This document shows positions 30,190-37,728 of a stretch of DNA of 64,000 nt, in pieces; the first letter of the stretch is position 1; each line of letters opens with the position of its first letter. Under the pieces are notes generated by a model. The model searched no databases, was not told the DNA's origin, and was given only the letters and a program-made list of their open reading frames with translations. The position numbers and the translations under genes were made by a program. Source of the stretch: Flavobacteriaceae bacterium UBA3611 (GTDB lineage: Bacteria > Bacteroidota > Bacteroidia > Flavobacteriales > Flavobacteriaceae); the NCBI GenBank assembly GCA_002375495.1, contig DFLU01000012.1, positions 500,269-564,268 of the forward strand, in the 5' to 3' direction.

Positions 30190-31794
30190 ATGCGCTTAAA
30201 CAAAACCTATCTCCCATTACTTTTTGGGGTCGTCTTGGCGGCTGGGGTTGTTATTGGTTCAAAACTCAATTTTGAAGATACTACAGAGAAAATCTTTGCG
30301 ACCAACAGCAAAAAGGATAAGCTGAACAGGCTTATAGATTATATAGATTATGAGTACGTAGATCAAGTAAATACCGATAGTATTGTTGATGTTACGGTAA
30401 ACGGTATCTTAGAAAATCTAGATCCGCATTCGGTGTATATTCCTGCGAGTGCGTACGAAGAAAACGCAGATGATATGCGCGGAAATTTTGTCGGTATCGG
30501 TATCAGTTTCTATCCGCATAAAGACAGTATTGCGGTCATCAGGTCTATTGAAGGCGGTCCTGCAGAAAAAGCAGGGATTAAAGGTGGAGACCGTATTTTG
30601 TATGCCGATGACACCCCTTTGTTTGGCGAACATTTTAATCGCGATAGCATTGCTGCGTACCTAAAGGGAAACAAAGGGTCAAAAGTAAAACTGAAGGTAT
30701 ACAGACCTGACGAAAAAAAATTGCTCACTTTTTCAGTAAGACGAAAAGACATCCCGTTAAAAAGCGTTGATGCCGCCTATAAAGTAACAGGCGCTATCGG
30801 GTACATTAAAGTCAATCGATTTGCTGAAACTACCCATGACGAATTTGACGATGCGCTAGAAACCCTGAAAGATGAAGGGATATCAAGGTTGATTTTAGAC
30901 CTACGCGATAATCCAGGGGGATACATCTACACCGCAGAGCAAATTTTAGACGAGTTTTTGGGCAAAGACAAGCTGTTACTCATTACACGAAACAAAAGTG
31001 GTGAAGAAAGCAAGACCTACGCCACGCGAAAAGGTGATTTTCAGGATGGGAAAATCTATGTACTCATTAATGAAAATTCTGCCTCAGCAAGCGAAATTGT
31101 AGCCGGAGCATTGCAAGACAACGATAAAGGAACCATTATTGGCAGACGCTCTTTTGGGAAGGGGCTCGTGCAGCGCGAAATGGCCTTGGGAGATGGGAGC
31201 GCAGTACGGCTAACTATTGCACGCTATTACACACCCACCGGACGCTCTATCCAAAAACCGTATGGAGACGGAAATGAGGCGTACTACAGCGATTATGAAA
31301 CACGCTACCAAAATGGAGAATTGCGCCATGCAGATAGTATTAAGGTGGCAGATTCTCTAAAGTTTGTAACTCCAAAGGGTAAAGTAGTGTATGGCGGCGG
31401 GGGAATCACGCCCGATGTGTTTGTGCCAAAAGACACCAGCATAGCCAGCGAAACATTAAAGTTTGTTTCAAGAAGTGGGTATATGGGATACTTTGTATTC
31501 GAGTTTTTGGAAAAGCGTAGAAAAGATTTTGAAAAAATCACCTTCCTCGAATTTGAACGCAATTATGAAGTAGACACCACCTTAGCCGAAGAATTTATCG
31601 CCTATGCCAGCTTGAGCGAAGCTCGAATCGACCTGAGCGAGTATACCGAAGATTTAAAGAAGGCCATTAAAGCAAACATTGCCCAACAATTGTATGGCTC
31701 TAACGCTTTTGAATATATTTTGAACCAAGGCGACCCAATGTTAGAAAAGGTGCTGCGTTTAGAAGGATTGTTACCAGTAGACGAGACCCCTTAA
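30190..31794 (+). CDS. S41-family C-terminal processing protease (CtpA-like)
   Basis: This 534-residue periplasmic protease has an N-terminal membrane anchor or signal (residues 5-25), a PDZ domain (about 90-170, GPAEKAGIKGGDRIL), and a catalytic S41 domain. The catalytic serine lies in NENSASASEIVAGAL (about residue 300) and the lysine in RRSFGKGLVQ (about residue 323). A C-terminal helical extension follows. Such enzymes cut exported or membrane proteins at their C-termini. It is transcribed with the dCMP deaminase, which has no evident functional link. Confidence 0.93.
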   Translation: MRLNKTYLPLLFGVVLAAGVVIGSKLNFEDTTEKIFATNSKKDKLNRLIDYIDYEYVDQVNTDSIVDVTVNGILENLDPHSVYIPASAYEENADDMRGNFVGIGISFYPHKDSIAVIRSIEGGPAEKAGIKGGDRILYADDTPLFGEHFNRDSIAAYLKGNKGSKVKLKVYRPDEKKLLTFSVRRKDIPLKSVDAAYKVTGAIGYIKVNRFAETTHDEFDDALETLKDEGISRLILDLRDNPGGYIYTAEQILDEFLGKDKLLLITRNKSGEESKTYATRKGDFQDGKIYVLINENSASASEIVAGALQDNDKGTIIGRRSFGKGLVQREMALGDGSAVRLTIARYYTPTGRSIQKPYGDGNEAYYSDYETRYQNGELRHADSIKVADSLKFVTPKGKVVYGGGGITPDVFVPKDTSIASETLKFVSRSGYMGYFVFEFLEKRRKDFEKITFLEFERNYEVDTTLAEEFIAYASLSEARIDLSEYTEDLKKAIKANIAQQLYGSNAFEYILNQGDPMLEKVLRLEGLLPVDETP

Positions 31795-31795
31795 T

Positions 31796-31993
31796 TTACC
31801 GCTTGCTTTTCTGCTGAATCGTTAAAGAGGTTCGTAAAATCAATAGCAACACTATAACACAAGCCGCAGCCAATACGCAGATTACCGCTACTGTGCTATC
31901 TCCTTCAAAAGGGGCATCAAAATCTATTTTGGTAGCATTAAAAATAAGCAACCCTAGGGCCAGTGCTATGAGTATATAACTAACTATTTTCAT
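31796..31993 (-). CDS. small two-helix membrane protein, function unknown
   Basis: This 65-residue protein has hydrophobic segments at residues 4-21 and 34-53 and a basic tail ending QQKSKR. It lies 10 nt downstream of the marC-like gene in the same direction and converges with the protease gene at a one-base gap. I recognise no family. The small size and operon position suggest a minor membrane component. Confidence 0.7.
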   Translation of the reverse strand: MKIVSYILIALALGLLIFNATKIDFDAPFEGDSTVAVICVLAAACVIVLLLILRTSLTIQQKSKR

Positions 31994-32003
31994 GTCTCTA
32001 ATC

Positions 32004-32585
32004 TTAATTAAATAGTTCTTGTATGTTCGAGGTGAATAACTTCACTGCAATTGCGAGTAAGATGACCCCAAACACTTTTTCGATTATACCAATTCCATTT
32101 TTTCCCAAAAAGCGCTGAAGGCTTCCCGAAGTACGTAACACAATAAACACCACCACCACGTTAATGGCGATGGCAACTATAATGTTTTGAAGCTCGTATT
32201 CGGCACGCAACGACAAGAGCGAAGTAAGACTTCCCGGTCCTGCAACAATAGGAAATGCGATAGGAAAAACTGTCGCCATTTCTAAGTTGCCTTCGTTTTG
32301 TTTAAACAGTTTAATGCCCAAGATCATTTCCAACGCAATAAAAAATAGGATAAAAGCACCGGCAACGGCAAATTCGTACACATTAATACCGATAAGCTTT
32401 AAAATTTCTTCACCGATAAATAAAAATACCGTGAGTACAATTCCTGAAATAATCGAGGCTCGTCCGCTCTTTATCGTTCCCGACTTCTCTTTCAGGGAAA
32501 TAATAATTGGAATACTCCCAATAATGTCGATCACGGCAAAGAGTACCATGGTTGCAGTCGCTATTTCCTTAAAGTTGAAGTCCAT
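32004..32585 (-). CDS. MarC-family integral membrane protein
   Basis: This 193-residue protein has six hydrophobic segments. It has the family-typical ALFAVIDIIGSIPIII start region and VFPIAFPIVAGPGSLTSLLSL in the middle. MarC proteins have no firmly established transport substrate; earlier links to multiple antibiotic resistance were not upheld. A -7 element TACTTTTG lies at 32636-32643 on the minus strand. It is co-transcribed with the downstream 65-residue protein. Confidence 0.9.
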   Translation of the reverse strand: MDFNFKEIATATMVLFAVIDIIGSIPIIISLKEKSGTIKSGRASIISGIVLTVFLFIGEEILKLIGINVYEFAVAGAFILFFIALEMILGIKLFKQNEGNLEMATVFPIAFPIVAGPGSLTSLLSLRAEYELQNIIVAIAINVVVVFIVLRTSGSLQRFLGKNGIGIIEKVFGVILLAIAVKLFTSNIQELFN

Positions 32586-32635
32586 TGTCTATTGTTACTT
32601 CGGCAGTACTAATTAATAAAAAAGGTTAGGTACTG

Positions 32636-32643
32636 CAAAAGTA
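32636..32643 (-). promoter_or_regulatory. -7 element of the marC-like operon
   Basis: The minus strand reads TACTTTTG, matching TAnnTTTG. No Fnr-type site is present at the 33-bp distance. Confidence 0.45.
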
Positions 32644-32735
32644 GTGTTTTTAAAGAGTTTATGTATGAAACTGACACGAGTTTATGTAGCTGTTTTTCTC
32701 CTGCGGAAATAGATAGTTACCTTTAAAATTCGGTT

Positions 32736-32743
32736 TATATTTG
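32736..32743 (+). promoter_or_regulatory. -7 element of the DUF3109 gene, leaderless context
   Basis: TATATTTG matches TAnnTTTG and ends 4 nt before ATG 32748. With transcription starting about four bases after the octamer, the mRNA would begin at or next to the start codon, so it may be leaderless. Confidence 0.5.
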
Positions 32744-32747
32744 CGCC

Positions 32748-33320
32748 ATGTTTCAACTCGGAAAAACCATCGTTTCGGAAGACATCCTCGAGAAAGAATT
32801 TGTCTGTAATTTAGGCGCCTGTAAAGGGGCGTGTTGCGTTGAAGGTGAAGCGGGAGCTCCTGTTTCCGAAGAAGAGGTTACGATTCTCAAAGAAATCTAT
32901 CCTAAGGTAAAACCATTTCTACGACCTGAGGGTATTGCAGCCATCGAGGCCCAAGGCACCCATATTGTTTCGCAACGGGACGAACTCGAAACCCCCTTGG
33001 TAAACGGAGCCGAATGTGCGTATGTAACATTTACCCCAAACGGGACTGCCAGTTGCGGTATTGAAGATGCTTATAACGCGGGGGAAGTGTCTTTTAGAAA
33101 ACCAATATCCTGCCATCTCTACCCAGTGCGTGTGCAAGATTATAGCGAATTTGCTGCTGTAAACTATCATAAATGGCCCATTTGTAACGACGCTTGTACG
33201 TTGGGCAAAGAACTGAAAGTTCCGGTCTATAAATTTGCAAAAGACGCACTTGTAAGAAGGTTTGGCGAACATTGGTACGCCGAGCTTGAGAAGGTGGCTT
33301 GTCAGCATTCGAATGGTTGA
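32748..33320 (+). CDS. DUF3109-family cysteine-rich protein
   Basis: This 190-residue cytoplasmic protein carries a cysteine-rich N-terminus (FVCNLGACKGACCVEGEAGAPV) and further cysteines in ECAYVTF, SCGIEDAY, ISCHLYPV and ICNDACTLG. The pattern matches DUF3109 and is similar to zinc/iron-binding YkgJ-type proteins. The molecular function is not established. It is a single-gene unit with a promoter immediately upstream. Confidence 0.88.
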   Translation: MFQLGKTIVSEDILEKEFVCNLGACKGACCVEGEAGAPVSEEEVTILKEIYPKVKPFLRPEGIAAIEAQGTHIVSQRDELETPLVNGAECAYVTFTPNGTASCGIEDAYNAGEVSFRKPISCHLYPVRVQDYSEFAAVNYHKWPICNDACTLGKELKVPVYKFAKDALVRRFGEHWYAELEKVACQHSNG

Positions 33321-33372
33321 TACGCAAATGAATCTAAGAAACCAGGCTTAATCCACTTCTGTAATTGTCTAG

Positions 33373-33386
33373 GCGGAAATTTCCGC
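33373..33386. repeat. 14-bp perfect palindrome in intergenic space
   Basis: GCGGAAATTTCCGC is a perfect inverted repeat between the DUF3109 gene and the next lipoprotein gene. It has no T-tract. It could be an operator or chance. Nothing else is recognised in this 189-nt gap. Confidence 0.35.
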
Positions 33387-33509
33387 AGCTATGAATAAAC
33401 CTCTGTATATTCTTGGAGCCTGTTTTCTTAAAGATTACCCAATCGGGTGATTGTCAGTACGCTGATAAATTAGTATATTGAAATTCAATTAACCATTAAA
33501 AGTAATTTC

Positions 33510-34109
33510 ATGAAAAAATTAGTCATAGTAGTATTGGCTATTATCACCTGTATCTCATGTGATAATCCGGTTTCAAAAAAGATTAAAGAAACCAAGCAAA
33601 ATGTTAAAAACGTAACCAAAGCTTCCAAAGAAATCAATAAAATGGGAGACGATATCAAGGAGCTCCAAACCATGGAACCACTTACCAATGAAGAAATGAA
33701 AGAGTGGCTTCCTGAAGAGATAAATGGGATGGAGCGAACAGGCTACAAGGCAGGACAGACGGCTTATATAAAAATAGCGAGCATAGAAGCTACCTACAAA
33801 AATGAAGACAAGAGCAAAACCTTCAGAATAAACATCATAGATGGTGCTGGCGAAATGGGCGCATCTGCTACTGCTGGAGCGCGTATGATGCTAGCTATGG
33901 ATATGGAAGAAGAAGATGAATACAAGACAAAACGAACCGTGACGCGCAATAACGTACGTGCATTAGAAGAATATAAAAAGAACAACAACAATACAAGTAT
34001 TCAACTAATGCATGGAAAACGGTTCTACCTTCAAGTAAATGCAACCAATATGGATGTAGAAGAAACTTGGGATGCCATAGACGAACTCGATCTGGACGAT
34101 CTGGGATAA
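33510..34109 (+). CDS. small lipoprotein, function unknown
   Basis: This 199-residue lipoprotein (lipobox CISC near residue 17) has a charged coiled-coil-like helix (about 23-55, KKIKETKQNVKNVTKASKEI) and an alpha/beta domain with TAYIKIASIEATYKNEDKS and TFRINIIDGAGEMG. I do not recognise a family. It stands alone, between a palindrome-containing gap and its own terminator. Confidence 0.78.
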   Translation: MKKLVIVVLAIITCISCDNPVSKKIKETKQNVKNVTKASKEINKMGDDIKELQTMEPLTNEEMKEWLPEEINGMERTGYKAGQTAYIKIASIEATYKNEDKSKTFRINIIDGAGEMGASATAGARMMLAMDMEEEDEYKTKRTVTRNNVRALEEYKKNNNNTSIQLMHGKRFYLQVNATNMDVEETWDAIDELDLDDLG

Positions 34110-34130
34110 AATACCGCTTACACTAACTAA

Positions 34131-34162
34131 AAACCGAGAACCCAAAAGTTCTCGGTTTTTTT
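34131..34162 (+). terminator. intrinsic terminator
   Basis: The stem AAACCGAGAAC (34131-34141)/GTTCTCGGTTT (34148-34158) has a 6-nt loop and is followed by a T-run. It ends the upstream lipoprotein transcript. Confidence 0.8.
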
Positions 34163-34298
34163 GTGACGATACATTGTTACAATAGTTTGATACATAGCTA
34201 CCATTGCATTTTTACAGCTCCCGCTACTTTTACATTGTGAAGAATTAGTAAGTCGTTCGGGGTGAATAACCCTATGAAAATTAAGGGGTTGCACGGGT

Positions 34299-34306
34299 TA
34301 TATTTG
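34299..34306 (+). promoter_or_regulatory. -7 element of the T9SS cargo gene
   Basis: TATATTTG matches TAnnTTTG. Transcription from about 34310 excludes the upstream in-frame ATG at 34262 and supports ATG 34415. The rest of the gap (34163-34414) shows nothing else I can name. Confidence 0.45.
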
Positions 34307-34414
34307 GAGTTACTACCTACGCTTTCCACAACACACACTTTCTATTTTTGGAACCTAAATCAAAGCTTACTGGGGCGGAATCCGAAAAGCCCAATGAAGA
34401 GTAGGAGAACAAAA

Positions 34415-36187
34415 ATGAATATTATGAAACGATTAGTTACTTTATTTGTAATGGTATGCGGAATGCATGCAATGATTGCACAAACAGATGTTGTAGACAA
34501 TGCCGCTATTTCGGTTGCTACAACTGATAGACAAATGACCGCAGAACTTGTGGCGCTTTACGAAGAAAGCCGAGCGCTGGAGAACACAGGAACCGCTTTT
34601 GAAATTGAAGCTAACAGACTGGCTATTAAGGCTGCTTGGGAAACCGTAGACCCTGCAATCGCAGCGCTGTATAAGCCTATCGACACAGGTACGTTATTAC
34701 CTGAAACTATGGAAAATTTACCTATAAATGGTATCTATTATCCAGAAGAAATTAAGGAGCCGCGAAGCTCTGAAGGCACGAGAGACTGGGATACAGACCG
34801 GTTGCTTCTAGATGAATTGGTAGATGGTGTAGATATGGATGTGACGGGTTCAGGACATATTTATATTGCTGCCTATCAGAATAATATCGATTTTGGCGGG
34901 ATGTTCGACATCATTTACATCTATCGGTCTTTAGACGGAGGTCAGTCATTTGAGCAATGGCAAGCTGCCAACGTTACTGCTCCCGTCAGAAAATTACAGC
35001 TTGTATCAATACATGGTACGGGAGACGAATATATGCTCGCATATCTTACAACAGCTTCAGGAAATTTCCAAGCATGGCGATGGAATACAAGCACAGGTGC
35101 TTTTGATGCACAGGTGGTCTCTGGAGATGTTTCAGATTTTGGAGTGGACAGAAATTTTCCTACGAACACCAATGGGCAACGCGTGTTTGCCATCTATCAA
35201 AAAGATACCACTTGTGATGAGGTTCATTCAGCACGCAGCACCTCAGGGAGCTACGGGTTCGATTGGGTAGACGAGATAAGTATAGACAACGTTTGTGGTG
35301 CACAGACTGAAATGGCCTACGGTTTTAACGGTTCTGTTTATACTACGTATACTGGTGCTTCAACGGGGAACTTATATGTAAATGTAAATAGTAATTATAA
35401 TGATCCAGCATCATGGGACCCTCGCGAAACGCTAACTACAGGAGCTGTTGAAGAATCACTCAATCCTACCATAAAAGCAGCCCGTAAAGAACTGGCTACA
35501 GACGAGGTGATGGTAGTAACTTCTCAAAGAGATGCGGGGGCTACAAATGGGTATCGATTTAAATTGTACACACGCGAAAATGGAGCTGCGTTTACTACTT
35601 TGTTTGACGGAGTGCCACTTGCCAACCAAAGCTCGGTACAACCAGAAATGTGGATTCGAAAAGGAAATGTTGGTACCAATGATATTCAGATTGCCCACGT
35701 TTTTGAAATCTTAGATGCCTCGAGCAGTAATTTTATAGCTTCTCGAACGTACGAAGGCGCTGGTTTTCCTACAGGAGAAACTATTAGCGACACTGATGTA
35801 GATGTGTTTGAAGGATTTCCACCAGCGGTTGCTGAAACAGACGATGACCTTCCGTGTATGGCGTTTGCCGGAACAAGTGGCGGAGGTGGTTTTGGCTTCG
35901 GACTCTATTTTGATGCCAAAACAGTGATCGTGCTTAATACGGCAGAGAATGCCCTAGAAGGAGTATCGTATTACCCGAACCCAATGCAGACTGAGATCCA
36001 TGTGCAGGCCAACCAAACAATAGAGCGCGTTGAGCTATATAGTATTACTGGTGCGAAGGTACTAGAACAAACAGAAGGGGTGGCGACTAGAGCAACGATA
36101 AATACAGCTTCTCTTACTGCAGGAGTGTATCTTTTAAGAGTACATACAGGAAACCAGGTAGGAACCTATCGGGTGATAAAACAGTAG
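34415..36187 (+). CDS. secreted T9SS cargo protein, sialidase-like beta-propeller repeats possible
   Basis: The frame is open from 34262 but the first 51 residues do not look like a protein start. ATG 34415 gives MNIMKRLVTLFVMVCG, a proper signal peptide cleaved near HAMIAQ, and a 590-residue precursor. The body is beta-rich with GSGHIYIAAYQN and YIYRSLDGGQSFEQW, which resembles Asp-box/BNR propeller repeats. The C-terminus is a type A sorting domain (YYPNPMQTEIHVQ ... LYSITGAKVLEQ ... LTAGVYLLRVHT ... YRVIKQ). It is predicted to be secreted by the type IX system. The enzyme activity is unknown. Confidence 0.85.
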   Translation: MNIMKRLVTLFVMVCGMHAMIAQTDVVDNAAISVATTDRQMTAELVALYEESRALENTGTAFEIEANRLAIKAAWETVDPAIAALYKPIDTGTLLPETMENLPINGIYYPEEIKEPRSSEGTRDWDTDRLLLDELVDGVDMDVTGSGHIYIAAYQNNIDFGGMFDIIYIYRSLDGGQSFEQWQAANVTAPVRKLQLVSIHGTGDEYMLAYLTTASGNFQAWRWNTSTGAFDAQVVSGDVSDFGVDRNFPTNTNGQRVFAIYQKDTTCDEVHSARSTSGSYGFDWVDEISIDNVCGAQTEMAYGFNGSVYTTYTGASTGNLYVNVNSNYNDPASWDPRETLTTGAVEESLNPTIKAARKELATDEVMVVTSQRDAGATNGYRFKLYTRENGAAFTTLFDGVPLANQSSVQPEMWIRKGNVGTNDIQIAHVFEILDASSSNFIASRTYEGAGFPTGETISDTDVDVFEGFPPAVAETDDDLPCMAFAGTSGGGGFGFGLYFDAKTVIVLNTAENALEGVSYYPNPMQTEIHVQANQTIERVELYSITGAKVLEQTEGVATRATINTASLTAGVYLLRVHTGNQVGTYRVIKQ

Positions 36188-36211
36188 TATAATTTTTTCA
36201 TTCTATGTTTG

Positions 36212-36245
36212 AAAAGAGTCGGGGGAAACTTCGACTCTTTTTTTG
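36212..36245 (+). terminator. intrinsic terminator after the T9SS cargo gene
   Basis: The stem AAAAGAGTCG (36212-36221)/CGACTCTTTT (36232-36241) is followed by a T-rich run. Confidence 0.8.
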
Positions 36246-36316
36246 TTTTGTACTACCAATTTTTACTGAAATAGCATCTTTATATTATTTTTTTTGAAAA
36301 ATTAGAAGAAAGTTTT

Positions 36317-36528
36317 TGTTGAAAATTTAGGTTATGAGAACGTTATGTAAAAGCTATCTGAACCACGGTCTAGTATGTGCCTAAGGGGGTTTTCAACGAC
36401 AATTATAAGAATTGTTGATAAATCACCTCACAAATTATAAAACACTGTAAATCAAATATATAACACCTCAATTTAACATAAAGATAAGAACACTTGTAAA
36501 TTGCTAGTGTTGAAAACTTTGTTGAAAA
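36317..36528. promoter_or_regulatory. cluster of five TGTTGAAAA-like motifs upstream of nrdB
   Basis: The 438-nt gap before nrdB is AT-rich and codes for nothing. It holds TGTTGAAAA at 36317, 36508 and 36520, TGTTGATAA at 36413, and the reverse form TTTTCAACG at 36390. The reverse complement, TTTTCAACA or TTATCAACA, differs by one base from a DnaA box (TTATCCACA). nrd operons are DnaA- or NrdR-controlled in other bacteria. The regulator here is not known. Confidence 0.5.
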
Positions 36529-36625
36529 CCAAGTGCGCTTTGTGACGATTTTCGGATCAATTTTTTTCATATTTGTTAGTCCCTAGTAATGAGAAATTTT
36601 TCCCAAAACCAAAAAACGAAGGACA

Positions 36626-37603
36626 ATGAGCGCAGTAGAACCCATTTTAGCAGAAAACAAGGACAGATTTGTAATTTTCCCAATCCAACACCATGATATT
36701 TGGGATTGGTACAAGAAATCTGAAGCAAGTTTTTGGACCGCAGAAGAAATTGATTTACATCAAGATCTTACCGATTGGACCCAAAAACTAAACGACGATG
36801 AGCGTTATTTCATCAAACACATCCTTGCCTTTTTTGCAGCTAGTGATGGGATCGTAAACGAAAACTTAGCAGAAAATTTTGTGAATGAAGTACAGTATTC
36901 TGAAGCAAAATTCTTTTATGGTTTCCAGATCATGATGGAAAACATTCACTCTGAAACCTACTCGCTACTTATCGATACGTATGTTAAAGACGATAAGGAA
37001 AAAGACAAGCTTTTTAATGCTATTGAAAATTTCCCTGCAATCAAAAAGAAAGCAGATTGGGCATTAAAATGGATTGACAGTCCGAGTTTTGCTGAGCGAC
37101 TTATTGCATTTGCAGCCGTTGAAGGGATTTTCTTTTCAGGTGCATTTTGCTCTATCTTTTGGTTAAAGAAAAGAGGGCTTATGCCAGGACTTACCTTCTC
37201 GAACGAGTTGATCTCTAGAGACGAAGGTGTACATTGCGATTTTGCCGTTCATTTGCACAACCACCACTTAGTAAACAAAGTGCCTAAAGAGCGTATCCGC
37301 GAAATTATCGTAAATGCACTAGACATCGAACGTGAATTTATTACCGAATCACTTCCTGCAAGTTTAATCGGGATGAATTCGAACTTGATGACTCAATACC
37401 TAGAATTCGTAACAGACAGACTCTTGGTAGAGCTGGAATGTGAGAAAGAATACAATACCAGTAATCCATTCGACTTTATGGATATGATTTCCCTGCAAGG
37501 AAAAACGAATTTCTTCGAAAAACGTGTTTCTGAGTATCAAAAGGCTGGTGTTACCAACAAAGACAAAGAATCGAATAAAATAAGTTTCGACGCAGATTTT
37601 TAG
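36626..37603 (+). CDS. nrdB: ribonucleotide reductase class I small subunit
   Basis: This 325-residue radical-generating subunit makes dNTPs with NrdA. The di-iron ligands are in recognisable helices: the region around DLTDWTQKLNDDERYFIKHILAFFAASDG, ENIHSETYSLL (E-x-x-H) and EGIFFSGAF followed by DEGVHCDFAVHLHNHH. It ends with the NrdB-type C-terminal acidic/aromatic tail (SFDADF) that docks NrdA. It lies 125 nt upstream of nrdA. The long AT-rich leader has the repeated TGTTGAAAA motif. Confidence 0.95.
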   Translation: MSAVEPILAENKDRFVIFPIQHHDIWDWYKKSEASFWTAEEIDLHQDLTDWTQKLNDDERYFIKHILAFFAASDGIVNENLAENFVNEVQYSEAKFFYGFQIMMENIHSETYSLLIDTYVKDDKEKDKLFNAIENFPAIKKKADWALKWIDSPSFAERLIAFAAVEGIFFSGAFCSIFWLKKRGLMPGLTFSNELISRDEGVHCDFAVHLHNHHLVNKVPKERIREIIVNALDIEREFITESLPASLIGMNSNLMTQYLEFVTDRLLVELECEKEYNTSNPFDFMDMISLQGKTNFFEKRVSEYQKAGVTNKDKESNKISFDADF

Positions 37604-37728
37604 AAAGGTCCCGCCTTTCCCCCAAGGGGCGGCTTTTCATTAACAATATGCTGATAATGTGTGTTTTAAAAGACATGCACAAGCACCCTTTTTCAGAATA
37701 AAATACAGAACCTCAAAAAGCAAGAACA

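Noticed and set aside
34262..34414. 51-residue extension of the T9SS cargo protein
   Set aside because: The signal peptide starts at 34415 and a -7 element lies at 34299-34306, below the upstream ATG.
36421..36500. Possible NrdR box in the AATATATAACAC-like stretch before nrdB
   Set aside because: Only one poor half-match to ACACWATATATWGTGT; no paired second box is visible.
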